From positions 620,001-684,000 of the forward strand of contig OX388348.1 of the NCBI GenBank assembly GCA_947579665.1: DNA of 64,000 bases, given 5' to 3'. Below, one piece after another: positions 1 through 10,520 of this stretch. Position 1 is the first letter of the stretch. Each line of letters begins with the position of its first letter. The DNA comes from Sympetrum striolatum. Its lineage: Eukaryota; Arthropoda; Insecta; Odonata; Libellulidae. Under the pieces are notes generated by a model that ran no database searches, was not told the DNA's origin, and saw only the letters and a program-made list of their open reading frames with translations. Both the position numbers and the translations under genes were made by a program.

Positions 1-93
1 ATACAGTAATTTTGAACTCCACCGCTGCATGTGTTTTGCACCAATCTATTGAAGGTGTGAACGAGTAAGTATTTATATTAATTAACCTTCTAA

Positions 94-361
94 ATGGATA
101 TAAACAAGAAGAAAACGTGTCCAGCAGATAGATCAAGCGGTGGGAACGTCAAGAGAAAAAGACAGGTGCCGTTGTTACAGCAAAAAAAGGGCATAATAAA
201 TAAACTAGATAAAGAAAAACCTTACGGGGAAATAAAAGTTTTCAATAATATTTATGTGCATTATCGTCACTTGTTTCGTACTGTAACCCGTCAAAGCCTT
301 CTTTTCAGTTCCTTTTTCTCATTCAGGTTAAAATACCTATTATCCGAACATATCCTTTTTG
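94..361 (+). pseudogene. CENP-B/Tigger-like N-terminal HTH fragment (degenerate)
   Basis: The reading frame starting at 94 has a basic KRKR segment followed by a lysine-rich helix region and a 'iinkLdk' stretch. This resembles the N-terminal helix-turn-helix of CENP-B/jerky proteins and pogo/Tigger transposases. The match fades after about 50 codons into AT-rich sequence, and the frame is cut at 361 by the hAT insertion. No DDE domain is visible downstream, so it is a decayed fragment. The family call is an inference from a short pattern. A possible splice donor (GAGTAAGT at about 62) lies just upstream but cannot be tied to a gene here. Confidence 0.33.
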
Positions 362-2003
362 CAGGGACGGATCTAGAAAAAAATTTTGTGAGGGGGTGCG
401 ATCGAAAAATTTAAAAATAAAAGATATTTCGGATTTCACAAAACGTGATGTTAGAATTGTGTTAGACAAACTCGAATTTTTTCACTAGTGATTGCTTATT
501 AAATTGTGTGTTTATTTGCGTTATTTGAGTTTAATTTTCGAAAAATAGGGAGAAGAATAAAAAGTTTAATAAAAGTAACTGTTGATTGTGATCATAATAT
601 ATCAGAATATTTTGTATTAGATGTTAATAACGCACAATATAATATTATAAAATATCGAAATGACTTATTGACTGTATATATTGATATTATATCTATTATA
701 TATAGATGCTTCTCCGGATTCATTCATATATATAGGTATATAGATAGGATACTAATTCACAGGCTAAACCACAAGTGTCGTTGACTTGAAATTTTTATGA
801 TATATTGGCCACATCGTAAAACCCCCAGGAAAAAAGCGACTTTGATCCTCAGTGTCATAGGTTCGATTCCAGAGGGCCCCAAAGTCCCGATTTTTCCCGT
901 TTAAATGCATTGCCGTGATTTTCGGGAATTAAAAAAAAATATTTTCCGGATAGGTAGAGAAATAAAACTCAAGGAGCCTGTATTTATGGTCATGGTCTTT
1001 CGAAAACATCAATGACCATCACAAAAAATATCCTGTGTTCGATGCTAGGACGATGCAAAGATCTGCCCTTTAAAATACATGGGAGATGTTTTTCATTATT
1101 TTTTTCATGCACTTCTCGAAATACTAGGAAGTTCGTGCTTAGCCGGCAAGTGTATGGTAAGAATTGGTTTAAGAAAACAATTTTCATAAGACCGTACTAT
1201 GCCTGGGTTCGATGCCAGAGCACATTAACATTTCTCTCATAAGGAATATAAGGGAAAAGTAAGTCGTTGTTTGAGGCAGTTGCAGCCAATATTTCTGCTT
1301 GAATTTTCACACATAGTTAGAGATAGTGATCTTCTATTATGTTGCATAGAAAGTATTACCAGAAAGATCCGGGTTTGATGCCCGGCGGCAAATATGTCTC
1401 CCGTTTAAAATACATTTGGTTAGTATTTCATTATATTTTTGATGCACTTATCGAAATGATAGGAAGTTCGTACTTGGCTGGAAGATGTATGGTTAAAATT
1501 GAATTAAGAAAACAATTTTTATAAGCCCGTACTATTCCTGGGTTCGATGCCAGAGCACATTAGCATTTCTCTTATAAGGAATATAAGGGAAAAGTAGGAC
1601 GTCGTTTGAGGCAGTTGCAGTTAATATTTCTACTTGAATTTTCACACATAGTTACAGATGGTGATCTTCTATAGTGCTGCATAGTAAGTATCACCAGGAA
1701 GACACGGGTTCGATGCCGGACGAATAAATTGCAGCGAATAATCAGAATATTTTCAATCCATTTTTTTTTCTTTTGACGGCTTTCCCGATATGATGCAGAC
1801 ATGAAATTTGTGTTGTCGATCTGCTTGTAGTATGCAAGCTACATTTCACTTGTACTATCTACAAATAGTCTACGGACATCCAGAGCAATCCGGAGACCGT
1901 CTCCTACGGTTGAAGGACAGTGTACGGGTATTGAGATTTGAAGGAGTCTGATATTTCGGGGGGGGTTCGGACCCCCAGGACCACCCCTCTGGATCCGTCC
2001 CTG
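362..2003. mobile_element. Non-autonomous hAT element with 8-bp target duplication
   Basis: The left end starts CAGGGACGGATCTAG and the right end reads CTGGATCCGTCCCTG, forming inverted termini of the hAT type. The flanking octamers are CCTTTTTG (354-361) and CCTTTATG (2004-2011), a 7/8 match as expected for an hAT target duplication. There is no transposase. Removing the nested Helitron (692-1852) leaves an element of roughly 480 bp, so this is a MITE-sized deletion derivative that later received a Helitron. Confidence 0.72.
692..1852 (+). mobile_element. Non-autonomous Helitron (HINE/DINE-1-like), copy 1
   Basis: It starts TCTATTATATATAGATGC and ends ...CACTTG after the hairpin GCTTGTAGTATGCAAGC. 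Host bases are A at 691 and T at 1853, with no target duplication, which is Helitron chemistry. The 5' end holds a short inverted repeat (TCTAT/ATAGA) and a GATA-rich stretch. The body is an array of six T-arm/B-box-like motifs (GGTTCGATKCC) at about 860, 1036, 1206, 1372, 1541 and 1707. There is no Rep/helicase coding sequence. The ends were fixed by comparison with copies at 10,521 and 12,564, whose empty sites are known. It is nested in the hAT element. Confidence 0.8.
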
Positions 2004-2011
2004 CCTTTATG

Positions 2012-2924
2012 CAAAACCGACCTCGGTCCTGAAAAGCTCGGATAAACGATCTACTACTGTAAATCTAATATTTACATCAATGTATGGCACATCATATGCA
2101 GGAACACCAGCATAATTATTTGCGAAAGGTTGAAATTGCTTTTATTTCATCGAAATATTAAATTAGTACTTAGTATATGTTACTTAAATAATAAAATAGT
2201 TGCATTGAAGAGGTTCTAAGTCAAGAGTTGTTATAATGGAGAGCAATACCAATGCTTTTTCAAACAAATTAAACATTTTATTAACAGATAAAGTTTACTA
2301 TTGCGTAGAAGAATTTATAATTGAAAAGAAAGTGTGATTAAACTCTATATTGCTACTAGATATCATGTATTTTGAGTGTGTTGTGTTATGTATTTACTGT
2401 TAATAATTCATTATTCCTAAATTATTATGTACATTATGTATTCTATTCATTATGTATTGACTGACTGTGAATATGTCGATTGACTTGTCCTATTCATGCC
2501 GATGTTTGTCTCTGGATTAATAAATATTATTATTATAAAGTTTTCTAATCCATCTGCTTTAATGCAGGGTGCTACTGCGGTAGAGAAAGCTGTTGAAACT
2601 GAAGGGAAAGGAGGAAATAGTGGGACTCAAGATGGACAGGAGGTTAATGTGGATGTCGTTATTATTAATCGATTATCTTAAGGTGTTGTTGATTAGGCGT
2701 AATTTGCATGATTGTGCATTTCATCCATATTTAGGCTGGAAGAATTGAATCCAATCCCAATATTTTGCAGGAAAATATGAGAGTGTCTAATGAAATTTAT
2801 GTTCTCTCAACGATGGGACGTAGACTTAACAGGAACCATTCAAATACACTTCTCATTGCAAGAAATGGTATTATGGTAAATAAATTGGGTGTTGCCCATG
2901 AAAGGCATACAAATATATGTAATA
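2012..2924. other. Intergenic; one weak candidate exon
   Basis: AT-rich DNA. The interval 2566-2681 follows an acceptor-like TTTAATGCAG and reads as a less AT-rich open frame of 38 codons (Gly-Ala-Thr-Ala-Val-Glu onward) ending in TAA. It could be a terminal exon, but no partner exon or homologue is recognised. A second acceptor-like TATTTTGCAG lies near 2770. A run of ATTAATAAATATTATTATTAT near 2516 looks like the tail of a retroelement. Confidence 0.25.
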
Positions 2925-3085
2925 TTTATTTATTTATTTATTTACGGGCAAGTACCCAATTTCAAAGATACAAAAATATATATAAAAATATAGTTAATAC
3001 TAATTAACAATTATTTTTAAAAAAATACATACATTTGCTAAAATTTGTATTATAAAAAATATTAAATTACTCTATATATTCTAGT
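2925..3085 (-). mobile_element. LINE 3'-end remnant
   Basis: The (TTTA)n run near 2929 is followed by ACGGGCAAGTACCCAATTTC. Read on the minus strand this is a 'gggtacttgcccgt' motif followed by an (AAAT)n tail, the usual 3' terminus of an insect LINE. A similar 'gggcttctgccct' motif occurs in the next LINE fragment. No coding sequence is seen. Confidence 0.4.
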
Positions 3086-3119
3086 ATAAGGTAACTGGAG
3101 ACACCACCATAGTATCACA

Positions 3120-3975
3120 TTACATTTTGGTGATTTTTATCATTATTATAATAAACATTTTATTTATACATTTTAAAAGTGATAAGAGGGCAGAAGCCCA
3201 ATTTCACAATAAAAAAAAAACATCTTCAATAACATTTCAAGACTTGGATAAGATTTTACAAACAAGTGAATTAAGTAAAAATCGTTTCATATCAACACAA
3301 TGAATGTATGTACTAAGTAATTATTACATCATAGTTATTTACATAAGCCATTCGTTGTACATTATGTTTTGATATGATATGAATGCCATATAGCATAATT
3401 ACACAATTTATACTATTTAAGAAAACATAAAAATGAAGTCCACAGAGTATATATACCTCACTTTAGTTCCTAACGTTGTTTAGTACTAGTTCCTTTAATG
3501 CTCTTTCTGAGCAATTATTGATGTCTATTTTGGTATTGGCAATTTGGTCAAAGTTTCGTGTCATTCTGTTAACTGCACTGTGGTAGGTATAATTTCTACT
3601 GCAATAATTTACAGAAAAGGTGTTTGATTTTCTTGCATTGTATGTAGGTACATGGAAGTTAATGAGACTAAGTAGCTGGGGACAATTTATTTTGTTGTTA
3701 CACAAACGATACAAAAATAAAATATCTAAGAGAGTTCTTCTAGTATGCAATGTATTCAAGTTTAGGTAGGACATAATATCAGAGTGAGGTATTGTATAAT
3801 CTGTCGCAACACTACGAGCAGGAAAGCACTTGTAATAGATTAATCTTTGGAATTTGCGTTGCACATTTTCTATTTTGGTTATATGTTTTTTATAATGAGG
3901 TGCCCAGACAGTAGTGCAATATTCTAGTATAGGACGTACAAGAGCACAGTATAAGGCTTTGAGATTTTCCTCATG
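3120..3975 (-). mobile_element. LINE 3' fragment, RT C-terminal region (Jockey/CR1-like)
   Basis: The minus-strand frame 3864-3463 and the sequence just above it (to about 3975) encode the region downstream of a LINE reverse transcriptase. It includes a 'KALYCALVRPILEYC' thumb motif, then 'VQRKFQRLIYY', a 'LNTLHTRRTLLDILFLY' helix and a terminal DI/N-rich segment. This arrangement is typical of Jockey- and CR1-type ORF2 C-termini. The frame ends at a stop near 3463, and the 3' UTR reaches the 'gggcttctgccct' motif and AATAAA-containing tail near 3130-3200. The catalytic fingers and palm are absent, so it is 5'-truncated and dead. Confidence 0.65.
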
Positions 3976-4123
3976 CTTCCTTAGCCCAGATTGTTAGCTA
4001 GTTGAATTAGGAGCAGACGGCTGTTGGTTTATGGGACTAACTAATGGTGAATCTAGTCCTTATTGAAAAACTGCTGAAATTTTATTCTTGATTGATTATT
4101 AGGTGAAACTTTTCTTCCTTTAA

Positions 4124-4672
4124 CCCTCGAGTACTTGCGTCTGGGTCGACCCATGTGAATTTTAAAATTCCATATATTTTTATCAGTGCTTTTTCACTTC
4201 TTCTTTCTCATAGTTTCTGAGTTTTAGAATGTTCTGACCCAGTCGTGCATTTTCGCCAAATTGGAAGTTTAATTATTTACACAAATTTCTCTTAGCGGTA
4301 GTGCCAGGTAGATGAAAGACCTTTACGTAAGATATTTCATTTTTGACCTTGTTTCTGCCTTAATTTTTAGAGATATTAAATATAATTAACAATTATCATT
4401 AGGATATTAAATGTTATTTTATTTTAAACAGTTTGCAATACGCAATATTCCAAATTCATAACCATACACTCGGCGACAGGGATATCGAATTTTTAAATAA
4501 TCTTTTTGCTATTTAGTTTGGTTGTCATTTTAATAACCAGGTTAACCATTAATATGACATAATCACTAATGAATTACAAATTTATTCACTACATTTTGAG
4601 ACAATTAGTGATTAACGTGTACTTTCACCCCAAATTGTCACGTCAGTACGTCTGGTGGAATCGACCCGACAT
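4124..4672. mobile_element. TTAA-flanked piggyBac-type MITE, rearranged copy
   Basis: The left terminus CCCTCGAGTACTTGCGTC follows TTAA at 4120-4123. The body aligns through its length with the element at 62,838-63,414. The last 40 or so bases (about 4,631-4,672) match the right arm of that element in the opposite orientation, and the terminal CTCGAGGG-TTAA is missing. It is therefore incomplete or internally inverted. No coding sequence. Confidence 0.55.
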
Positions 4673-5282
4673 AATAGATATTAGTATTATTATAATATAT
4701 AATATTGATTTTGTCCCATAAGGTTAACCCTCTATTATAGTTACTCTATGGTAGCACTGTATGCTACAGTAGATACAGTCAATGTTTAATGAATAATATG
4801 AGTGATTAATATATTTAAAACAAATTTTCAATCATGCAGCTTTTTCCCTGAGCATATGATTAAATCGTAGCAAAATCCCATACACACACAAAAACCGATG
4901 CAACGTGATGCATATTGATTCAAGACTTGAAGACATTACCTCAAATTCCAGATGATGCTTATTTGTAAAAAGTGTACCAGTCCGGATAATGAACATAAAG
5001 CCTGTAAGCTTTTTGTCAATGATCTTTAATAATCCACAATAGTTCCAAGAACAAACAATACAGACAGAAATTCACAAACAAACAAATAGTTGCCAAGGTC
5101 TTTATAATCAAAATATATATAAAATATCTTTAGATATTTTTTTTAATAAACCTTCACTTAGGGGAGTAATAAATCAAATTTGGATTCACAGTACTTTTAC
5201 GATTTCGATTACAGAGAGAAGGCATTTCTATAGGCGACCTCACAATTGGGAAATCAACGTCTAATTCGCACTCACTCAATCT
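4673..5282. other. Intergenic, no gene recognised
   Basis: AT-rich DNA without a convincing frame. It may include the LTR or 3' flank of the gypsy fragment that follows on the minus strand, but I could not define LTR ends. Confidence 0.3.
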
Positions 5283-5470
5283 TCTTTTGACACCCGAAGG
5301 TGTCTTCGTTTACGTCTACATTCGACACCATCTTCTGTATCCACTTTGTATGATCTGGGAGCAACCTGTTTCACTACCTTACCCTTACGCCACAGTTTAT
5401 TGCGATCATTTGGTTGAATCCGAACAATTACACCAGGTGACAACTCAGACAAATCTTTGGCACTAGAGTC
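5283..5470 (-). pseudogene. Ty3/gypsy-type pol remnant, integrase C-terminal tail
   Basis: On the minus strand, about 60 codons read KDLSELSPGVIVRIQ..., then KLWRKGKVVKQVAPRSYKV, then TEDGVECRRKRRHLR. This is the SH3-like tail of gypsy-type integrases: a 'G..VR.Q' strand, 'W..G.V', 'RSY.V' and 'RRNRRHL'. It stops shortly after. Nothing upstream in the frame is recognisable as the integrase core, so only the 3' end of pol survives. The clade is inferred from this pattern alone. Confidence 0.6.
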
Positions 5471-5775
5471 TGTTAATGGTAGTTATCTGGGGGTTTCAAT
5501 GTTACTTTTTTTAGATTGAAATTTGGAGGGTCACCGTCCTAATCCGGACCCTTAGCTCAACTTCCTAGATCAGGAGCACCCGACCTTCCCATTAGGGGGG
5601 ACCATAAAAAAAACTGGCAGCGTGGAATACGATTTAAAAACTCATAAACAATTCAAATGAGCAACAATTTATTATCTTCGTCTTATCACTCATCAAAGGA
5701 GATATACAAGCATGTTTTGATTGACGTTCTACGATGATAATTAAGATTTCTCGTGATTTTACTAGAAATTACCCG

Positions 5776-5915
5776 TTGACACACGGCAACATTGCTGTTG
5801 GGTTTGTTTGGGGGGGGGATTTCTAGCAAAAATCTAGAAAACCCCCCAAAACCAACCCTCATTGAGATATTTAAAACACCAGCCTATCTGACTGAGCAAC
5901 GTTGCCGTGCGTCAA
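5776..5915. mobile_element. Small foldback/MITE, 140 bp
   Basis: The termini are inverted: TTGACACACGGCAACATTGC at 5776 versus the complement of GCAACGTTGCCGTGCGTCAA ending at 5915, with two mismatches. A second inner inverted repeat (GGGATTTCTAG / CTAGAAAACCCC, about 5816-5845) sits between poly-G and poly-C runs. No clear target duplication was seen. Confidence 0.5.
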
Positions 5916-6660
5916 TTCTAATTCAAACACTTGGTGCCGAAAAAACTAGCATCCGTTAAGCAGCTCTACCATTTGAAGTGTACGGCAGACATATTTCAAA
6001 TTTATTATGATTCAATTTCTTAAAAGATGGAAGTTTATGACCAGGCATGTGAATAGAAATAATTTACTACTGTACTGAAGGTAAAAGGGTGAAGAGGCAA
6101 CTACACATGCTTTTTCCACCACTTTCTTTGTGAGATAGGCGGGCTGAACGCTCCACAATACAAGGATAAAAAAATTCTACATGGACAATGGTAGAAATTT
6201 TTCATTGTAAAAATTATCAAATTCATCAACAGTGCGTGTATGCGGTGCCTACAGTACTTTAAAATGTCTCGTAGGTCGTTAAATAACAAAAATAGCAGAG
6301 TTTTCTTTATCAACAATTTTTGGATAATAAATAAATAGTAATGAGGTTCTGCTTCAGTGTTTGCATTTATAAAAGATTGATCTTGCACCTTATGAAGTCT
6401 CATGGTGATAACTTGAGAAGGTTTTGAAAAATTCGCGTTCAAAGAGGAGCTACCATTTTCTGATTGCCAAAAACCGTGCTTTTTTTCATACAATGCCAAA
6501 TAAAAAATTTGTTGATACGGTAAAAAATCGCTGATGGTATTCACAAAACGCAGAAATAAATTTTCTATCATTTCCAGTTTATTTCATTTAAATCGATGAT
6601 TAGGTTACTGAGATACTTCAAACTCCAGTATGTAGACTTTTTGCATGGACAGTAGATAAT
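5916..6660. other. Intergenic; one AT-rich open frame not supported as a gene
   Basis: A 156-codon minus-strand frame (6571-6101) has low-complexity composition, no recognisable domain and no counterpart in the duplicated unit. I treat it as chance. The interval ends where homology to unit B begins. Confidence 0.3.
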
Positions 6661-9179
6661 CTCCATCAATCAGTAACAATTCCAAGTAATTCTTCGTCTT
6701 TTCTGAAATATTTCACTTCTTATTCAAACACTTATATTAGTGTCGAAACAACTAAATGAAAAAACTAAATTTATCACCTCCGCTACACTTTTTGTGAAAA
6801 ATATTCTCATGTAAGTTTCTCTTTATCGAACAGCACTGATTGCATAAATTTTGGGAAAGGACCTTGAGGCAGCATCAACAATCCCACGCCCTTCTGTCCA
6901 TTTCGTTAGAAAAATAAATACTTTTTAATTTACATACATTTCAAGCACTTTGCCACTGTGTACGTACAATTTATATTACTCAATTTTCAACCGTATGAAG
7001 AAGGCAGTAAACATATATTGAACCATCAGCATAAACTTCTATGGTCATTATAAAGTTCTCTTCAGCATTAAGATCGCTGCTGCGAAGAATTATTGTTCAG
7101 TTTAATGATATTAAATAAAAATACAATGTAACAACAAAAGGGGTAATATTAATTATAAGTTAGCTTTAGTGGCGATTGCGGAGACCTACCTCGACCACGT
7201 TGCTGGTTGCACTTCCCATGAATCTACATCAGTGGTTCCCAACGGTGGCGCTGAGAAGTCTTATGGTGGCGCTCTGTGCCCAAGTCATATTGAGGGGGCG
7301 TTGAGGTCCAGCCGACGCCCCCTTGAGCAGTTGGCGTATTTAATGGCCACTGAGGATATTACTGACATCTCTGTTTCGATTCTTCAACTTTTGACGCTAC
7401 AGCCTTTTGGTGTCGGAAACATTTTGATAAATGTTTTCTCAGCTCTTGCAAAAGCTTGTGGCAGAAGGATGCGTCACGAATGGGGTTGAATTAATCCGTG
7501 GAATACTGACGGAATGGAGGTGAGGGGAAAGCAAAGGGGCAGAAACGTTGTTTGCAGTGCGGCTAATATTGCGTTTTAAATGGAAACACGGATATTGTAA
7601 CTGCCGTTAAAATTCTACATAAAGGTTATTTGGCAAAAGTATAATGAGTCTCAACCCGATTAAAAGACACACATCTCCCCGAGAGATTGTTTTAAATCAT
7701 CTCTACTTTGGAATATACATAGTAGTTCCAAGGATATTTTCTGTTGATGACACGACCCTATCAAAAACTTTTTTAAACTTTTATTGCATTTCTTCATCGG
7801 CCTCTTTCCACGTAAAAATAATGACATTGTAAATTAGTTTTCGTTCTTCGCTGTAAAGCGCGTTCAGACTCCCAATTTTGGATATTTCGTAATTTGCAAT
7901 TGAAAATTATAGGAAAAATAAAAGTAGGAATATGACGGAAAGAGAGAAAAATGTGGAAATGATTAAAAGGAATGAAAATAAGTACAGGGCAATGAATTGA
8001 AAGTGAAAAGAAAGTGGGTGAGTTCTAAAATGAACTGTTTAATAACCATGAGGATTAAAAACAGGCAACAAGGCATAGGGATGGAGCAGACATTTCATTG
8101 TATATGCTCTCTGCATTTTTTCGGGTGTCCGTCTGCGTAGGTTGGCTTGGTGACTGAAGTTTCACTGACTACCCAGTCAGTGTCTTCAGGTCGAAGGATT
8201 ATCATCGACCCTTAACACCTTCTACCTTATGTATGATGTAGATCATAGGTTGGGAACCTATGATAATGAGACATCTTGCACGTCATTTGAAATGGAAACT
8301 ATGAGCAAATATTTATGGTTATTAATGTTAATGTATTCTTTTCATCTGGAAAAACTTTAAAGCCATGATTTAGTGCTTATTTGGAAGTGTGTGGCAACTT
8401 GCATTGGGGATAAAAATTAAAAACAAGCTTAAAAATTGATAACAACAGTAATAACTCTAGTTAATATTGGGTCTTAATTTTTTGGCTCGACAAGGAAAAT
8501 CAGATGTAGGTGTCCCTTACCTATATACCAACCCCACAATACTTGCCTCGCTTATTAGAGTCATATTCAAGCCTACTTTTAAGCCAGAATAAATCCTAAA
8601 GATAAAATTATTTCTCAGAGGTACTAAGTATTGGTATTTCTTCTTTCCCCAACAACAAAATTGTCTTATAGTGATCTAATTTCGATTAAGCGGTTCATTG
8701 ATTGAAATACTTTGAATTTACTTGAAAATTTCAGAAAAAAAATAGCTCTGTTTAAAGTATCAAGGAGCAATTCCTAACCTATAAAAGCTTGCAAGGCTGC
8801 GTTTCCGCATGCAATGATTACTGGTGCCAGTAATCCTTGCGTTCGTAAAAGTAGAAAGTTCAACTTTTTGGCACTGGAAGACTTTCCTCACTCTGTTTTC
8901 CTTCACAGCTTTCAACTTGTCCTAATTAATAAGTTGATTACTGTGTGTATAATCAAGCACGGAGGATGTCATTTGGTGAAACTCCATCACAGGAACAACA
9001 GGAATTTTTGGAAATTGAAAATGGAGCCTCAGTATGTACACAGAGAATTAGGAGACCAAAGGATGCCAAGTTCAAGTAATCTGCTCCGTCAATTTGGGGT
9101 TTTTTGAGGATAAATGAAGGAACATGTTTATGCAAAAATAAAGAAGGTTTATTAGAATAATCTTACAACATTTGCATAA
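6661..9179. other. Noncoding part of duplicated unit A
   Basis: This block is collinear with 41,601-44,140. It has no gene I can support. The 106-codon frame at 7169-7489 is truncated by an indel in unit B. A CAGTGGTTCCCAAC sequence at 7211 resembles an hAT terminus and a perfect palindrome CATAGGTTGGGAACCTATG lies near 8250, but the two do not form matching termini with a target duplication. Confidence 0.4.
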
Positions 9180-9529
9180 AATCTGATGTGGCCAACACAT
9201 GACTTATGATACTAAAAATGTTTCAAAAAAAAGTTGTAGTAAAATACACTATCTATAACTTTTGTATGTAATTGTATATACCTACATTGCATTCTGACAG
9301 AGATATGTATGAAAAACTTCCATTTCTGGATAAACAACAAATTCCGGTTTATCCATTATTCAAGAATAACTCCAAAACAATCAGTGCTACAAAAAACTAT
9401 TTCAAACAAAAGTTGTAGTGAAGTATATTATCCATAACTTTTGTATTTGATTGTATATACATACATTAAATTCTGATAAGAGATATTTAAGAATCAAAAT
9501 TTTTAATGAAATAAAAATTAAGTGAATCA
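9180..9529 (-). repeat. Fragment of 'GATGTGGCC...CACATGAC' repeat family
   Basis: The sequence from TGATGTGGCCAACACATGAC at about 9185 onward holds diverged tandem copies of a unit with 'aaaagttgtag', 'ctataacttttgta' and 'ttccggttta'. It matches, in reverse orientation, the 1-kb element nested at 12,971-13,980 and the unit B counterpart at about 44,140-44,560. Noncoding. Confidence 0.5.
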
Positions 9530-9594
9530 TTTACAAACATAACAAATAAATGATTAAAAGATTCACTTTTACAATTTCCACCGTTTATTAAAAA

Positions 9595-9633
9595 CACGAC
9601 CGGTTTCGGCTGGAACAGCCATCTTCAGGTGAG
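9595..9633 (-). ncRNA. Hammerhead-ribozyme-like motif (minus strand)
   Basis: Read on the minus strand: CTCAC, then CTGAAGA (CUGANGA core), a GGCTG/CAGCC stem with a UUC loop, then GAAA, CCGGTC (NUH site GUC) and GTG that can pair with CAC to make stem I. Stem III (ACC/GGT) is minimal, as in Penelope-type hammerheads. One U between the core GA and stem II is a departure from the textbook core, so activity is uncertain. Confidence 0.55.
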
Positions 9634-10047
9634 GAATTATTTTTTCTCAAGGTATATATAAGGTAGAAGGGAGGGTTGGGTGGGTGAGGTGAGGAATATG
9701 GGGAGGGAAGTGGGTGAAATGAGGGGAAAAGGAGGAGTGGGTGGAGGAGGCAAGTAAGGGTTAACGGGTACTGTCCGGGGCAGGGGAACTATCCGGGGGG
9801 TAAAGGTTATTCTTATCTGGGAGGCTGTTTTTGGGAAGGGTACAAAGAAGTAGAGGAGAATATGGCCTAGGGATTATCTCATTAACCACGTTCTCGGAAA
9901 CCATTTCAGATACTAAAAGAAATTTTAGTATCTCCTCCACCCACTCCTCCTTTTCCCCTCATTTCACCCACTTCCCTCCCCATATTCCTCACCTCACCCA
10001 CCCAACCCTCCCTTCTACCTTATATATACCTTGAGAAAAAATAATTC

Positions 10048-10086
10048 CTCACCTGAAGATGGCTGTTCCAGCCGAAACCGGTCGTG
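10048..10086 (+). ncRNA. Hammerhead-ribozyme-like motif (plus strand)
   Basis: Identical in core to the minus-strand motif at 9595-9633, in the opposite orientation. The order is CAC-stem I, CTGAAGA, five-base-pair stem II, GAAA, minimal stem III, GTC and GTG. Together the two face away from each other at the outer ends of a foldback element, so each transcript orientation would carry one motif. Confidence 0.55.
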
Positions 10087-10520
10087 TTTTTAATAAACGG
10101 TGGAAATTGTAAAAGTGAATCTTTTAATCATTTATTTGTTATGGATTTCCACAAAGTGAAGCCTTCAACCATAGATTTTATTTTACAAACATAACTAAAA
10201 TTTTGTAATAATGTTCCGATAGTCCCATGAGATATCCCATCCCATGATTGATGTTTCAAGTTATCCTAGAAATATTGTGAGAGTACTTTCAAAGCAAACA
10301 ACAAAATGATTTTCTGTTAACGCTTTTTCTGCATAAACAGCTTAACAGAGATAATTGCATTTAAATTCAGTGAAAGTTATGGAAGCTAAAATGGACCAAT
10401 GCTACAAACAGACATGTATTCACTGAATCTCCCATAATATTCTCTCAATTCCATCAATCATCAACACTTTATGTAAAGAGGCTGTTTAGAATCAACATTA
10501 ATTAGGAAAAGCAAACTTTA

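Larger units (their letters stand above)
9544..10181. mobile_element. Penelope-like foldback element with paired hammerhead-like motifs
   Basis: A 638-bp insertion flanked by the 14-bp duplication TTTACAAACATAAC (9530-9543 and 10,182-10,195). Unit B keeps the uninterrupted site near 44,570. The element is two roughly 250-bp arms in inverted orientation around a short centre. Each arm has a G/C-rich or purine/pyrimidine-biased inner part and a hammerhead-like motif, then AATAAACGGTGGAAATTG. Hammerhead motifs in metazoan Penelope-like elements are established knowledge. Assignment here is by that motif and the variable-length target duplication; no RT is present. Confidence 0.65.

Noticed and set aside
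1..66. Exon ending at a GAG|TAAGT donor at the window edge
   Set aside because: Only about 20 codons are visible, with a TAA in the same place and no partner exon; cannot be supported.
860..1717. tRNA genes suggested by GGTTCGATTCC motifs
   Set aside because: No A box, anticodon arm or cloverleaf at the right spacing; the motifs are evenly spaced inside a repeat family.
2496..2681. 61-codon plus-strand frame as a gene
   Set aside because: Only its 3' part (2566-2681) has coding-like composition, recorded as a weak candidate exon; there is no start or partner exon.
6101..6571. 156-codon minus-strand frame
   Set aside because: AT-rich, Leu/Phe/Ile/Asn-dominated composition, no domain and no splice context; probably chance.
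7169..7489. 106-codon open frame, with a similar frame in unit B (42,108)
   Set aside because: In unit B an indel changes the frame after 'DITDISVSI', and neither product has a recognisable domain. Similarity is explained by the segmental duplication.
7211..8265. hAT element from CAGTGGTTCCCAAC to GGTTGGGAACC
   Set aside because: The right side is a local palindrome without the expected CACTG end and there are no matching 8-bp flanks.
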